Positions 1 through 9,695 of a DNA stretch of 64,000 nt are shown here, piece by piece. Origin of the DNA: Ustilago trichophora (taxonomy: Eukaryota; Basidiomycota; Ustilaginomycetes; Ustilaginales; Ustilaginaceae); assembly GCA_900323505.1 (NCBI GenBank), contig OOIN01000012.1, positions 682,001 to 746,000 of the forward strand, read 5' to 3'. The position numbers were made by a program, and so were the translations under genes. The notes beneath the pieces are model-generated. The model was not told where the DNA came from and searched no databases. It saw only the letters and a list, made by a program, of their open reading frames with translations. Positions within the stretch are counted from its first letter, which is position 1. Each line of letters starts with the position of its first letter.

Positions 1-1044
1 AATTCACCGTTGCGGGGTTAATATGAGGGGTGAGGAAGGATGAAAGTGTAGGAAGAGGCGGTGATGGAAGGAGTGTGGTACAGAAGAAGACGATGAGTTC
101 AAGAACTGTGACCCTGAGTTTGTCTTGGGATGGGCTGAGTGTCGTGAGCTGAAATTTTTCGTCGTTCAAATCCAGAGCCCTCTCTCACATTTCTTCCAAA
201 AAGCCACCACGGCTCAGAGAACGAAAAAAAAAATCAAAAAATCCACTTTCTGCACGTCCACTTTTTCTTTTTTCAACGGTTGCAAAATCCAGCTGACAAA
301 TCATCGCTAATATACCAATGCGCTGTCAAGGAGTGCGTCAGCGTGATCTAACAAATTGTTCCATTCGACTGCCAATACAAGCCAATATAAGCTGCTGGCC
401 CCATCAGAGACCTCTTTTCACCGGCTTGATCGTACCTACAAAAAGACGTCCCAGTCCCTATTTGGAACACCGCACAATACACGTACTTCTGCGGCTTACT
501 GTTCAAGCACTGCGCTCAATTGTGGAACAATGATATGGCAATGTTCATCTTCTTCGCGCTCGAGCTACCGGAAGCTGCCCGTGCCAAGTGTTCATCTTGA
601 TTTCCTCGTTCGGCCATGTCATTGGTCGACAGTGAGAACGACTCGCCATCTCACTCGAGTTTCGAGTCTCGCTTGGCCTCATGAATAATCAACCACTATT
701 CGACGCAATTGCGAAACGTGAGCTGAGCAGGCGATGGATACTCTAAGAAGAGGTTGTGATGAGGGGAGGATGAGATTAAAGGTAGGTCGTACATCAGAAT
801 AAGAGAGTAAATGGAACTGGGTATGTCGTGAAAGTGCAAAACGAAGTTCATACCACCGCGCTTCGGATAGATTCCGAAGTTTAAGGGAAGTAGAGGAAGG
901 AAAAAAAGGGCAAGCAATGGAGTGTTTGTACATTCTCTTGCTTCGTGTATGGCTCGTCTTGATTAGACTGCAACATCCAAGTCAAGGCATGCTCATAGGA
1001 AGAAAGGACTCAGTCAAATATCTTACGCAAAGTAAGAAAGCGAT
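1..1044. other. Non-coding left edge
   Basis: I see no gene here. Open frames are short, lack domain-like sequence and have no convincing splice partners. Because the rhodopsin gene ends at 1045 on the minus strand, the right part is probably its 3' untranslated and downstream region. The left part could belong to a gene outside the window. Confidence 0.5.
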
Positions 1045-2251
1045 TTACTGGGCAATGTGAGCCTGCTGCATGGTGGTAGCAGGAGCAGGGTCGAGGACGT
1101 TGGCGCCAGTTACGTTAGCACCGGTGGTAGTAGTGCCGGTGGTGTGAGCACCGTTGACGTTGCCGTTGCCGTTGCCAGCGATAATACCAGCCTCAGTTGC
1201 CTTGCCACCCTCCATGGTACGGTAGTGGTTGGCCGAGAGGTCCTCGTAGTCGGAGAACTTGCCGCTCTTGAGGTGGAGCGACGAGTAGTTGCACCTGCGG
1301 AGCGAGAAGAGGTGGAACAGAGCGAAAACGGGCTTGGCAAGAAGGTCGAGAACACCATAGAACACCATCTCTCCATCAGGCGAAATGGTGTTGCTACCGT
1401 CGGCGAGACCCCAGGCGACCTATGGGGTGGGTCAGATGATGGAGAAAGTCGAAGAGCGGAGTCGTAAGGATGGGGAGCGGCAAAGGCACGTTGTAGAATT
1501 GAAAAGACGATGGTTAGCATTGAATTCTTTGTGACAGGGCAATTTCTGGCGGGTCGAGCCAAAATTTGCATTTCAAGTGGAGGCGAGCGGCACTTACGGG
1601 GTACAGAGTCCAGAGGACGGTAAGGAGGAGCGACGAGTAGAGGTACGACTTCTTAAAGTCAGCGCCAAGGTGCGAAGCCGACTTGAGACCAGGGCCGTAG
1701 ATGACCCAGAAGACGTAGAACATGGCAACGCAGCCCATGGTGTAGAAACCCCACTTGTAGGTCGACTCGACGAGCGCGCCGATCAGACCGGTGATGATCA
1801 TGACAATGTCGAAGAAGATGGTGATGAAAACGGTCGAGAGGGGGAGACCGGAAACGAGGAGGATCTCAAGGAGAAGAAGGGGGGTGGTGATGGTCCAGTC
1901 GATGTAACGAGCGTACCAGATGGAGCGGGTGGGGCGCTGGCCGTTGACCTGGTCAGGGCCGTAGTTGAGGAACTCGACACGGATGGGGGTGGCACCAAGA
2001 TCAGAGGCCATCGAGAAGTAGGCTACCGAAGCAGTAGCGAGAATGGCGGCCGAAAGGTAGTGGAAGGCGCGCTCACCACGGGAAACCTTGAGCGACCAGA
2101 ACATGGTGATCAGGCCCGAAAGAGCCATGACGGAAAAGACCGCCCAGAGCCAGTCGGAACCGTGGGTGGTGATGTCGATGTCGGCCACCGTGGGGTTAAT
2201 GCGAAGGGCCTCATTGCCCGCTCGCTTGAGCAGCTGTGCGGCAGCGTTCAT
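1045..2251 (-). CDS. Microbial (type 1) rhodopsin, probable light-driven proton pump
   Basis: This encodes a seven-helix retinal protein of about 342 residues. Exon 1 is 1598-2251 and exon 2 is 1045-1419; the 178-base intron has a GTAAGT donor and a CATAG acceptor and joins in phase 0 to give YP-VAWGLADG, the helix F/G junction of the family. Helix C reads RYIDWTITTPLLLLEI. D118 matches the bacteriorhodopsin proton acceptor D85, R115 matches R82, and E129 sits at the proton donor position D96. Helix G carries D243 and the retinal Schiff-base lysine K247 (DLLAK). Known family members pump protons, and several fungal ones sit in the plasma membrane or vacuole. The acceptor/donor pair here suggests a pump rather than a sensor, with Glu instead of Asp as donor. 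The tail after helix G is about 80 residues, rich in Gly, Asn and Thr. The family call is very secure; pumping is inference. Confidence 0.93.
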
Positions 2252-2411
2252 GTTGAATTGCGACGTGCGAAACGTGTCGAAGGGCGGAGGGAAGGTGGAT
2301 GGTGGATAGGGATGAGGCTGCCTGATGAGGTTGCCCTAGTCGTCACGTCGAAGTGTTGGTCGGATATGATAGCGAGAGAGAAGAGGGGATGGCAGCAACA
2401 AATGTGGCTGG

Positions 2412-2417
2412 CTTATA
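2412..2417 (-). promoter_or_regulatory. TATA-like element upstream of the rhodopsin gene
   Basis: The minus strand reads GCATATAAGCC here, about 160 bases upstream of the rhodopsin ATG at 2251. The spacing suits a TATA element with a moderate 5' leader. This is only a sequence match; no start site can be read from the sequence. Confidence 0.3.
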
Positions 2418-3297
2418 TGCTATCGGAGCGGATAGCTGCAAAACGCTCAAAAGTGTCTTCCCTGTAGAATCGACTGACCGAGCCGAGGAATTAGACCGTA
2501 CAGATATCTTGGTGCAGACGAGCGGGAGACGAGACCAAAAAAGGGCACTTCAGCAACTCAGTGATAGCATTGCATCACGACGTAATCAAGATACGTAGAA
2601 CTCCGTCACTATACCCGGCGGACAAGCCGGACTGGGTCTGCGGCACATGTGGGCTTGATTCGATGACAGGATTTGCATCAGGTAGGACAATAGAGACTGT
2701 GGACATGACGACCGTCAGCGGACAATGACACGGGAACGGCAAATGCGGATCAAGAGGAGTTCAAGATAGGAAGGTCGAACGTCAAGGTACCGACGGCGTC
2801 ATCAAATCAGTCCGCAGGGGAGAGGGGAAAAATTAGGCTGGAGAAAGAGTAAGCAGCGAGGACCTTCGCAGCAGAAAGGGTCGATACGTCATTCATCGAC
2901 TCATCGAAGTGCAAGGAGCTAGGCGAACAGCCAACTAGAAACAAGGGTCCAACACCGGCCTGTGGATCGAGCAAGGGCCTCTTCAGATCGGGGTCTGGCA
3001 AGGTGAGGATCAACACAGGCAGAGAGGGATAGAAAGGGTCAGAGGATGTTGGTTGGACAAGGTGGAATGTGAGAAGCGAGACACGATCAGAGTCTTGATG
3101 GATGGCAGTGGCTTTCAGAGAGAAGAGATGGGATGACAATTGAACACGAACAGTAGCGTCATCGCTTGACATTGTGTGTATGAGGCTCGCACAGAAAGGA
3201 AACCCTGACGTGAGCCCTAGGGCCCTTGAGATCGACTGCTGTCCATCATCGCGCTCTGGCACCGCGATTTCTTACTTTTTTATTTATTTATTTATTT

Positions 3298-3298
<1 letters not shown>

Positions 3299-3328
<30 letters not shown>
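3299..3328. repeat. 30-base T homopolymer with TTTA repeat
   Basis: An uninterrupted run of 30 T follows several TTTA units (about 3275-3297) and is followed by seven A. Such tracts act as nucleosome-excluding elements, or mark the tail of a retroposed copy on the minus strand. I found no target duplication. Confidence 0.85.
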
Positions 3329-3335
<7 letters not shown>

Positions 3336-5066
3336 CCCCAAACTCCCTCCACCTACAAGCCTCTCCGAACATCATGCTTCTCACCATCGACCTCTTTTCC
3401 TCGCAGCATCGTTGGGTGGTCACGAAAACTTACGATACAAATGCTCACGCTTCGAAAGAACGCGGATGAAAGGCGAGGCTGCGCCATTTTGGTTCTTTTT
3501 CCTGCGGTGAAAATTTATCCATAAATGTCTGTGCCAGAACCCCGAAACTGTCGACAGAATGAGCATACTATGAACAAAGCTTAAGTGCGGTTACCAGCGT
3601 AGATAGACACTAGGTGAATCGCAGGGGATGGTAGAATGAGCTGGATAAGTCGTCCCGAATCGGAATCGGTGTGGCTTGGATGAAGATGCCGACGAGATCT
3701 CGAGCGACCACTTGAGTCGAGCTCTACGAAGATCGAGATTTCTGGCGTCACTTGCCAGGGAGGTCTGGCATGGTCTTGAGTACTGTGAACGCTACCCGGA
3801 AAGCGACCAGGTCAAGTAGGATTATCTCAAAACAGAGTCTGAGGTCATAGCTCAGTTTTAGCGTCCGACAACGGTTAGGTCACGCTTCCTTCTCTGTATG
3901 CAGTGCTGACAGATACCTAAGTTTAAAGCTCTTCTTTTCTGTCCATTTTCATCTCACCGAATCCAGAGTTTCCAGGCCATCTACAGTATGTGCTATTGCC
4001 ATTCGCCGAAGATGCACAAGAGCTTCCCGACGGTTATGCAAATAGCACTACACCGGTTGTGATCATGTCCTTCAAAGTAAGCGATGACTGGCTGCATACG
4101 AGATCAGACATGAGTAAGGAGAGAAACACTAGACTGTTCATTGGATCATGCCAACGCATGAAAACTGGTCATCTAAGCTTTTCGGGGAGTTTCAAGGCGG
4201 AGCTGGAAATTTTGCAAGCCAAATCTCGTAGCTAGCGCCTTTTCTGTAAGTAATGTGTCTTGTGAGCAGTGGGCCGTCGGTGTCTTTGTCGGTATTGAGT
4301 CGCTTTGGCTCTTTTCGAATTCTAGCAGTAAAGATCAAACCTCACTGTTTGGCCTACAATGTGATGTTCGACATCATTGATGATGCTGGGGCAATTATAT
4401 GTGTTGAGAAGGATAGAATGATGGGTAGATATGCAAGTCAAGGCCACGCTACTGTAATTGCCCGATTCGGTTGCGACGACAGACAGCTAAATGCCAGGTC
4501 AAGTCTCATCGCACTGCAGATAGTGGTTAAGCGACCGACCCATCGACGCTCATCGTCTTTGCTGTCTTCTGGACACATTTTGGTCTAGATTCTTGGCCTG
4601 AAGAAAAGCAACCAACGGAAAGCTTGTGCGGCAGCCAAGAAAAAACAAATGGACAAGGCGCTGTCAAGTCTGCTGACCGTGTGACCAACCGACGGAAAAG
4701 TGTGGATTGCTCACAACCTAAGCAACCAGACCGTCGGCCTGAACCGGTTCACAACCTCCTTTCAAGACGATTGTGACTGCAGTTACGAGAGTGGGAACAG
4801 GCGGAATTTGCATGCATGCAAATCGAGTCGTTTCCGTTGCAAGCCACCACGTCTCGTCAGTTCCTGCGTTTATATAATCGGTCGAAGGACAACGATAACG
4901 TTGCACCTTCGACCAAACCGAATTAGGATGACAACCACGACCACGACTTGCAGCTCGCACGCCCAAACCCTAGCTACAACCATCCATCATCCCACAAGCG
5001 AGTTGTGTCGGATGTAAGATGTTGACCCATGACTTGTGTGCGAGGTTAGTACTGTATTTCTCCGCA

Positions 5067-5067
<1 letters not shown>

Positions 5068-5099
<32 letters not shown>
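5068..5099. repeat. 32-base A homopolymer
   Basis: An uninterrupted run of 32 A lies 1.74 kb from the T run at 3299-3328, in opposite polarity. It lies in non-coding DNA about 470 bases beyond the Nudix stop codon. Confidence 0.85.
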
Positions 5100-5100
<1 letters not shown>

Positions 5101-5569
5101 CACGACGTCATCGATCTTGTCTCTGTCACACGCGTGCATTCCTCACGTAATCCTGAAGATGCACCGTCGGAACCCTGCAAAGAACAATCGTACATCTGCG
5201 CTTCGCTTCTTTTTCGGTCACGAGCACACGCTCTTCATGGCATTCTACTATTCCAATGCGTTCAGCTTCAGATTCCCGAGGAATGACCGCGGCGTCCACT
5301 GATTCGGGTATGTTCGAGCGACGCTTTCGACAAGATCTCTAAAGACAGCGTTGATAGACGAGACAAGCTCGCTGGTCATGATTTACTCCATCCCATTCCA
5401 AGTGTGGATCCAGATTCATCGCAGTCATCGACCACCTGGCGGCACAGCTGAAAATCACAACGTATCAAGGGATTGAAGAGGGTTGAGGCAGCTTCCGTCT
5501 TCGTCACCCATCTTGAAAGAACGTTGGCATTCTCATACAACGGGAAGAATACTGAATCAAGGAGCTGAA

Positions 5570-6742
5570 TTAAGGACCAGGCAAGCGGAGATCAACATGC
5601 AACTGAGCAACAATCTGTCGGTACCCCGGCTCTTTATCAGCAGTAATGTGCCCATGTCGAATCAAGAAATCCAGCATGACCAACACACAGTTCGCCTTGA
5701 ACTTGCCCTCCCTCATCTTATCGTAGATCTCATCCAGCTTCATAAGGTCAAAGTGATCCACCTCGCCATCCTTTGGTTGCAGCGTCACGTCTGCAGGTAG
5801 TGGCAGGTCGTAGACGTACTCTACCTCGGGCTGGATCCAGCCCTGTTTGGACGTCTTGTAGCAGTAGCTGAGGACGCCAGTTTGCTTGATGTGTTTCTCG
5901 ACCAGTGTCGATTCCAAGTTGGCTTCTTCCTCGCATTCGCGCACCATGCTCTCCATCGGAAGGTCGCCGGCTACGATGCCGCCCGCGACAGAGTTGTCCA
6001 AGTAACCAGGCCATGTCGATTTGGTAGCGCTGCGCTGTGGGACCCATACTTTGAGCTCGCCTGTATCTGGAGCGACCGTGTACGCCGTCAAATGGACGCC
6101 AAAGGTGGCAAAGCCGAACAAGGCACAAGCTGCGCGCTCCAGCTTGAAGGCGATGGGGTTGCGAGAGCCGGGGCGAGGGTTGAGCCCGTAGATTGCGTAG
6201 AGCTCATCGCGCCAGCCATCGAGTGGGTCTGGGAAGATGCGTGCCTCGCGCCATCGTTGCGCAACAGCATTGAGGCCGGTTGTCCTTGCTTCTGGTGTTG
6301 CAAAGTCGGAAGTGAATGCGATGGCTTCGCAAAGGCGTGAGGATGCTATTGGCGGGAGGATCTCGCGGTGGTTCATGGCGAATTTAACTTTGCGGAGCAC
6401 TGCGGGGGCACCGACTCGGCGCTGATTTGCAGAGTCGTCGATGCAGGCTTTGACCACTCTTGCTGGCAGGAAACCAATTTGGACTCCATCGAGAACGAAA
6501 GGGGTAAGGCTGGTGTCGAGCCAGGGTTCGTGGTTGTGGCATTGATGAACGAGGTCCAACAGCGACGGTGGCTGACCAGCATCAGTGTCTAAACGACGTT
6601 CAGGATCCGCAACTTCGTTGACGACCTCAAGCTCCTCCCCTTCCAGTACTCCAGATGAAGTAGCCGAGAAGATAACCTCACTCTCAAAGGAGTTCGGCTG
6701 TGCATCCGATCCAAGCACAAGATTGGCTATGGACTCAGACAT
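5570..6742 (-). CDS. Nudix hydrolase of the DUF4743 (thiamine-damage) family
   Basis: As a free protein this is 390 residues from the ATG at 6742. The DUF4743 domain comes first, starting near LLDLVHQCHN, then the Nudix fold. The Nudix box follows the spacing G-x5-D-x7-REcEEEaNL, in which the first conserved Glu is Asp and the late Gly is Asn, while the metal-binding REcEEE core is intact. Relatives are yeast YJR142W, plant NUDT20/24 and the N-terminal half of S. pombe Tnr3, which hydrolyse oxidised, toxic forms of thiamine diphosphate. That activity is inferred here from the family. The frame stays open for 75 codons upstream of this ATG but has no earlier ATG. It runs back to a splice acceptor at 6949-6950 that fits the donor of the upstream HEAT gene in phase, so this may be the C-terminal part of a larger protein (5570-6948 joined to 7145-9224, 1152 residues). 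Confidence 0.85.
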   Translation of the reverse strand: MSESIANLVLGSDAQPNSFESEVIFSATSSGVLEGEELEVVNEVADPERRLDTDAGQPPSLLDLVHQCHNHEPWLDTSLTPFVLDGVQIGFLPARVVKACIDDSANQRRVGAPAVLRKVKFAMNHREILPPIASSRLCEAIAFTSDFATPEARTTGLNAVAQRWREARIFPDPLDGWRDELYAIYGLNPRPGSRNPIAFKLERAACALFGFATFGVHLTAYTVAPDTGELKVWVPQRSATKSTWPGYLDNSVAGGIVAGDLPMESMVRECEEEANLESTLVEKHIKQTGVLSYCYKTSKQGWIQPEVEYVYDLPLPADVTLQPKDGEVDHFDLMKLDEIYDKMREGKFKANCVLVMLDFLIRHGHITADKEPGYRQIVAQLHVDLRLPGP

Positions 6743-7103
6743 GGCCTGGGCGATGCTTCGGTCGCGAAGACGCTTCGACTCGGAGGGGATGGCGGACGTG
6801 TCGAGGGCAGGGCCCAATTGGGACGGATGGCCTCGAGTCTTGCGGCGTTTGCCTTCTGAGTAGTGCTTGCTTGAACGAAGCGTCGATGTGCTGTCTTGCG
6901 GTCTAGGGCTGGAAGATGACTTCGAGACAGTATCGAATAGAGACAAGGCTGGAAAGGTGTCGTTCAAAGCGGAGGGTCGGTGTCACGTTCCAGAAGAAGT
7001 GTGGGGTGACCACAAGAAGAAAGCAAAAATGGTCAGATTCGGAAAACCGGAAAACGGAGACCCTTCTTTGCTGTGCTCGGACCATGCGTCTGTGAAAACT
7101 GGC
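6743..7103 (-). other. Putative promoter of the Nudix gene, or intron and exon of a fused gene
   Basis: Between the first Nudix ATG (6742) and the HEAT stop (7104) there is either a 360-base spacer or, more attractively, most of a 196-base intron (6949-7144) followed by coding sequence. The intron would start GTAAGT and end TTTCCAG, with branch-like CTGAC and GTGAC before the acceptor. The peptide 6743-6948 is Ser/Arg/Lys-rich and free of stops. Confidence 0.5.
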
Positions 7104-9224
7104 CTAACACCAAACGACAAAATTCAATACACAGGTCAACTTACCAGGTGTGCCTCTTTGGTCAGCTTTTTGCGATAGAGATTCTTGCTCTTGCTCTTGC
7201 TCTTGCTCTTGCTCTTCGACTTGTACCTGTGCGCGAATGAGCTCTGCAAGACTGGGATCCACTTTTTGCAGCAACATCATGACTCGCTTGCGAATAGAGG
7301 TATCAGGATCAGCGAGCAACTGCATAAGCTGGCCAAACTCTGCCTCAGAGATTTGAAGCGGCGAGGCTGGTCTGGTTTGATGCGTTTCATCCTCTTGCTG
7401 TTCCGTCGTGCCCCCCGTTGTAGTTTGTGCCCATCCGACTGGTAGCAGTGCCTCAAGCATGATCACCGCAGCGGTCTTGCGATTTGGGTTGGAGCTTCGC
7501 AGCTGAAATTTGATGTGTTCAGACATTGTGGACCACAGCGCCGCAGTTTCGCCATCCGGATGACTGCGCTGTGCCGGGCCTTCTGCCTTGCGTAGCTCTT
7601 CATGCGTACTTTGGATCTTGTGGTGGAGTACGCCGATGCATCGTGCAGCCGCGACGCAGAGTGCCAAAGCTGTCGCCTTGCCTTTTGATGCCACATTGTA
7701 GAAACGGAGCATCGTTGTCAAAATTTCTTTCCTTGTAGCTCCGTCGAGTTGTGCGGAAGACAACTTGAGCATGCTTTCGATTGATTTGGCCAGAGAAGAC
7801 AAGCAAGCTACGACCAACCAAGGAGCATAGCTGCCATGATAGTCGTGTTCTGCGTGGAGTGACGCTCTCTGCCGCGCAGCTGCACGCGCACGAATGCCCT
7901 CGGTACTCACCACGACAGAAGAAGCGACATGCTCCTGCTGTAGCGAAGGTAGTTCAAGATGCATGGGCGCCCATCTACTAGCTTGAAGCGCTTCGATAGC
8001 ATGACAAGCAGCCTCTTGATCTGTGATCAGGCCAGTAGCACGAGCATGCTCAACCACTCGTATACAGGAGCGAAGGACTGTCGGGTTTGTATCGACGCGT
8101 CTCTCCATCTCGGAAAGAATCATGCCTTGTTGCTCTTCGAGGTCTGAGCCTGGGGAGAAGGCATATGTTGAAGCCAGTGTGAGGCGAACAATCGTAAGTG
8201 CTGCATCTAGCATCTCGACTTGACCGTCTCTGTCGCCTTGATCGCTGCTAGCAACAGAGCAACATGTAAGCATGGCATTGAGCGTCATGGACCGTATGGC
8301 GCAGTCCGGGTGCCGCGTAAGAGCCACTAGCGTAGAGGCAAGGGAGGGTAGCACAGCTGGACCACGCGGTGTGCCTGTTGCGAGAGACCTCAGTGACTCC
8401 AAGGCGCGAAAACGGATTCGAACTAAAGATCCATCGCGTGGCAGTGCGCTTATAGGTTTGTAACGCGAAGGGGAGCGTGATGCGGATGGAGAGCGGGACC
8501 GTGATCGAGAGGGAGCAGACGGATCTGGCCGGTACAGACCTTGCTGAGCTTGGTCCGAGGCAGCGACGAGGTTTGCTCGAAAAGTATTGAGGAGAAGAAG
8601 CGAGGACGAGTCGTCGACACCAGGCGATGCGAGTGAAGACGCTTCCGGTATCCCGCCACGGGTAGATGCGGAATGGGACGGCCGACGGGAAGAGCGCCCG
8701 CGAACAATCGAAGAAGGAAGTCGAGATGATGTCGAGGCAGTCGCTGAAGTTTGACTCTCCATTCCTATCAGGTCTTCTTCATGCTCCTGATACTCCTCCT
8801 TCTTGCTCTCTGCAATGGCAGCATCGGGCGGTGAATGATTTGGTGTGTTGCGAGGTAGAAGGAATGGTAGAAGCTGATAGGCCAGGAGGAGATGCTTCCA
8901 GTCGGTAGCTAGGCTAAGGAGCTGTAGTGTCGGTATGAGTGCAAAGCTGATGTCTATCGAGGTAGGCGACTCTTCGACGGATGCCTGTGACGAAGGGAAA
9001 TGATGCAGACAGTGCAGTAGGGTGAGGAGCGCCGAGGTTAGCTTGGAAGCATCGCTGGAGACGGAGCGCGAAGATAGCTGTGTGCGGATCTGAGCAATCG
9101 TGTCAATGATGATGACATCTTGCTGACGAGTAGAGCTAGCCTCTTCGAGAGCTTTGGCGAGCTTGAAGTGAAGGCGAGAGGTGCCGCTCTCCAGCAAGGT
9201 GAATGATTCGCCCGACTGTGACAT
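7104..9224 (-). CDS. HEAT/adaptin-like repeat protein, possibly N-terminal part of a HEAT-Nudix fusion
   Basis: The ATG at 9224 opens a frame of 706 codons if read to the stop at 7104. The sequence is mostly amphipathic helices with a HEAT or adaptin look, for example LADPDTSIRKRVMMLLQKVD near the C-terminus. There is an Arg/Ser-repeat segment around residues 235-262 (SRSRSRSPSASRSPSR), and the C-terminus is an EQ repeat built from a hexanucleotide repeat near 7185-7214. I cannot name the family; vesicle-coat adaptors and other scaffolds share such folds. The last 13 codons are probably intronic, because a perfect GTAAGT donor lies at 7144-7139 after a phase-1 codon. Splicing to the acceptor at 6949-6950 continues straight into the Nudix frame. 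The gene diverges from the MCMBP gene across about 470 bases. Confidence 0.65.
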   Translation of the reverse strand: MSQSGESFTLLESGTSRLHFKLAKALEEASSTRQQDVIIIDTIAQIRTQLSSRSVSSDASKLTSALLTLLHCLHHFPSSQASVEESPTSIDISFALIPTLQLLSLATDWKHLLLAYQLLPFLLPRNTPNHSPPDAAIAESKKEEYQEHEEDLIGMESQTSATASTSSRLPSSIVRGRSSRRPSHSASTRGGIPEASSLASPGVDDSSSLLLLNTFRANLVAASDQAQQGLYRPDPSAPSRSRSRSPSASRSPSRYKPISALPRDGSLVRIRFRALESLRSLATGTPRGPAVLPSLASTLVALTRHPDCAIRSMTLNAMLTCCSVASSDQGDRDGQVEMLDAALTIVRLTLASTYAFSPGSDLEEQQGMILSEMERRVDTNPTVLRSCIRVVEHARATGLITDQEAACHAIEALQASRWAPMHLELPSLQQEHVASSVVVSTEGIRARAAARQRASLHAEHDYHGSYAPWLVVACLSSLAKSIESMLKLSSAQLDGATRKEILTTMLRFYNVASKGKATALALCVAAARCIGVLHHKIQSTHEELRKAEGPAQRSHPDGETAALWSTMSEHIKFQLRSSNPNRKTAAVIMLEALLPVGWAQTTTGGTTEQQEDETHQTRPASPLQISEAEFGQLMQLLADPDTSIRKRVMMLLQKVDPSLAELIRAQVQVEEQEQEQEQEQESLSQKADQRGTPGKLTCVLNFVVWC

Positions 9225-9695
9225 GATGATGATGATTTGCTATAGGCGCGCAATGGTGACCTAGCGCCTTATCGGCCACCTAGAATGAGGCTCGTTTCGT
9301 GCCGTACAGAATTCTGCTTGACTGTACAGCTAGTGAATCTGAGCCTTGATTGCAAGGCGATGGTGATGATTCTCGTTGGGATGATATCGTGAAGGTGGGT
9401 GTCGAACAAGCGCACGGACAGCTGCATTCAGGGTCCAACTGCGAAATGCGGCTCGGGCAAGCCTTTTAAGCGGAGTGCTAGGGTTTGGTTCGACTCGATT
9501 ACTAAGCAAAGGTCACCAGATGGCTTGCCGTGATTTTTGTCAGCGCACGGTGAACGGCTACAAATAAGAGATTTCCATGCATTCCAAGACTTCGAGGCAC
9601 AAGACCATGGCTTCGATATCCCAAGCACCATCAATATCGTCGACTCCACCTCTCTGTCCCCTTCTCTCATAAAGAACACTGCTAAGTGCAGAGGC
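9225..9695. other. Divergent promoter region
   Basis: This spacer separates the start of the HEAT gene (minus) from the first good ATG of the MCMBP-YggS gene (plus). From 9537 the plus strand is open in frame with the MCMBP gene but has no ATG until 9696. I see no clear TATA element. A TGTACAG motif occurs near 9324. Confidence 0.5.

Larger units (their letters stand above)
2252..5569. other. Gene-poor 3.3 kb region
   Basis: After the rhodopsin promoter I find no coding sequence with recognisable domains, and the open frames stay under about 150 codons. Base composition is nearer even GC than in the neighbouring genes. The stretch contains a TTTA-repeat plus long T run (3275-3328), a long A run (5068-5099) and a TATA-like TTTATATAATC near 4868. 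It could be plain intergenic DNA, hold a non-coding transcript, or be a decayed insertion. Confidence 0.45.

Noticed and set aside
150..185. B-box-like GTTCAAATCC suggesting a tRNA gene
   Set aside because: The flanking bases do not form a T-arm stem and no A-box or acceptor stem is found upstream.
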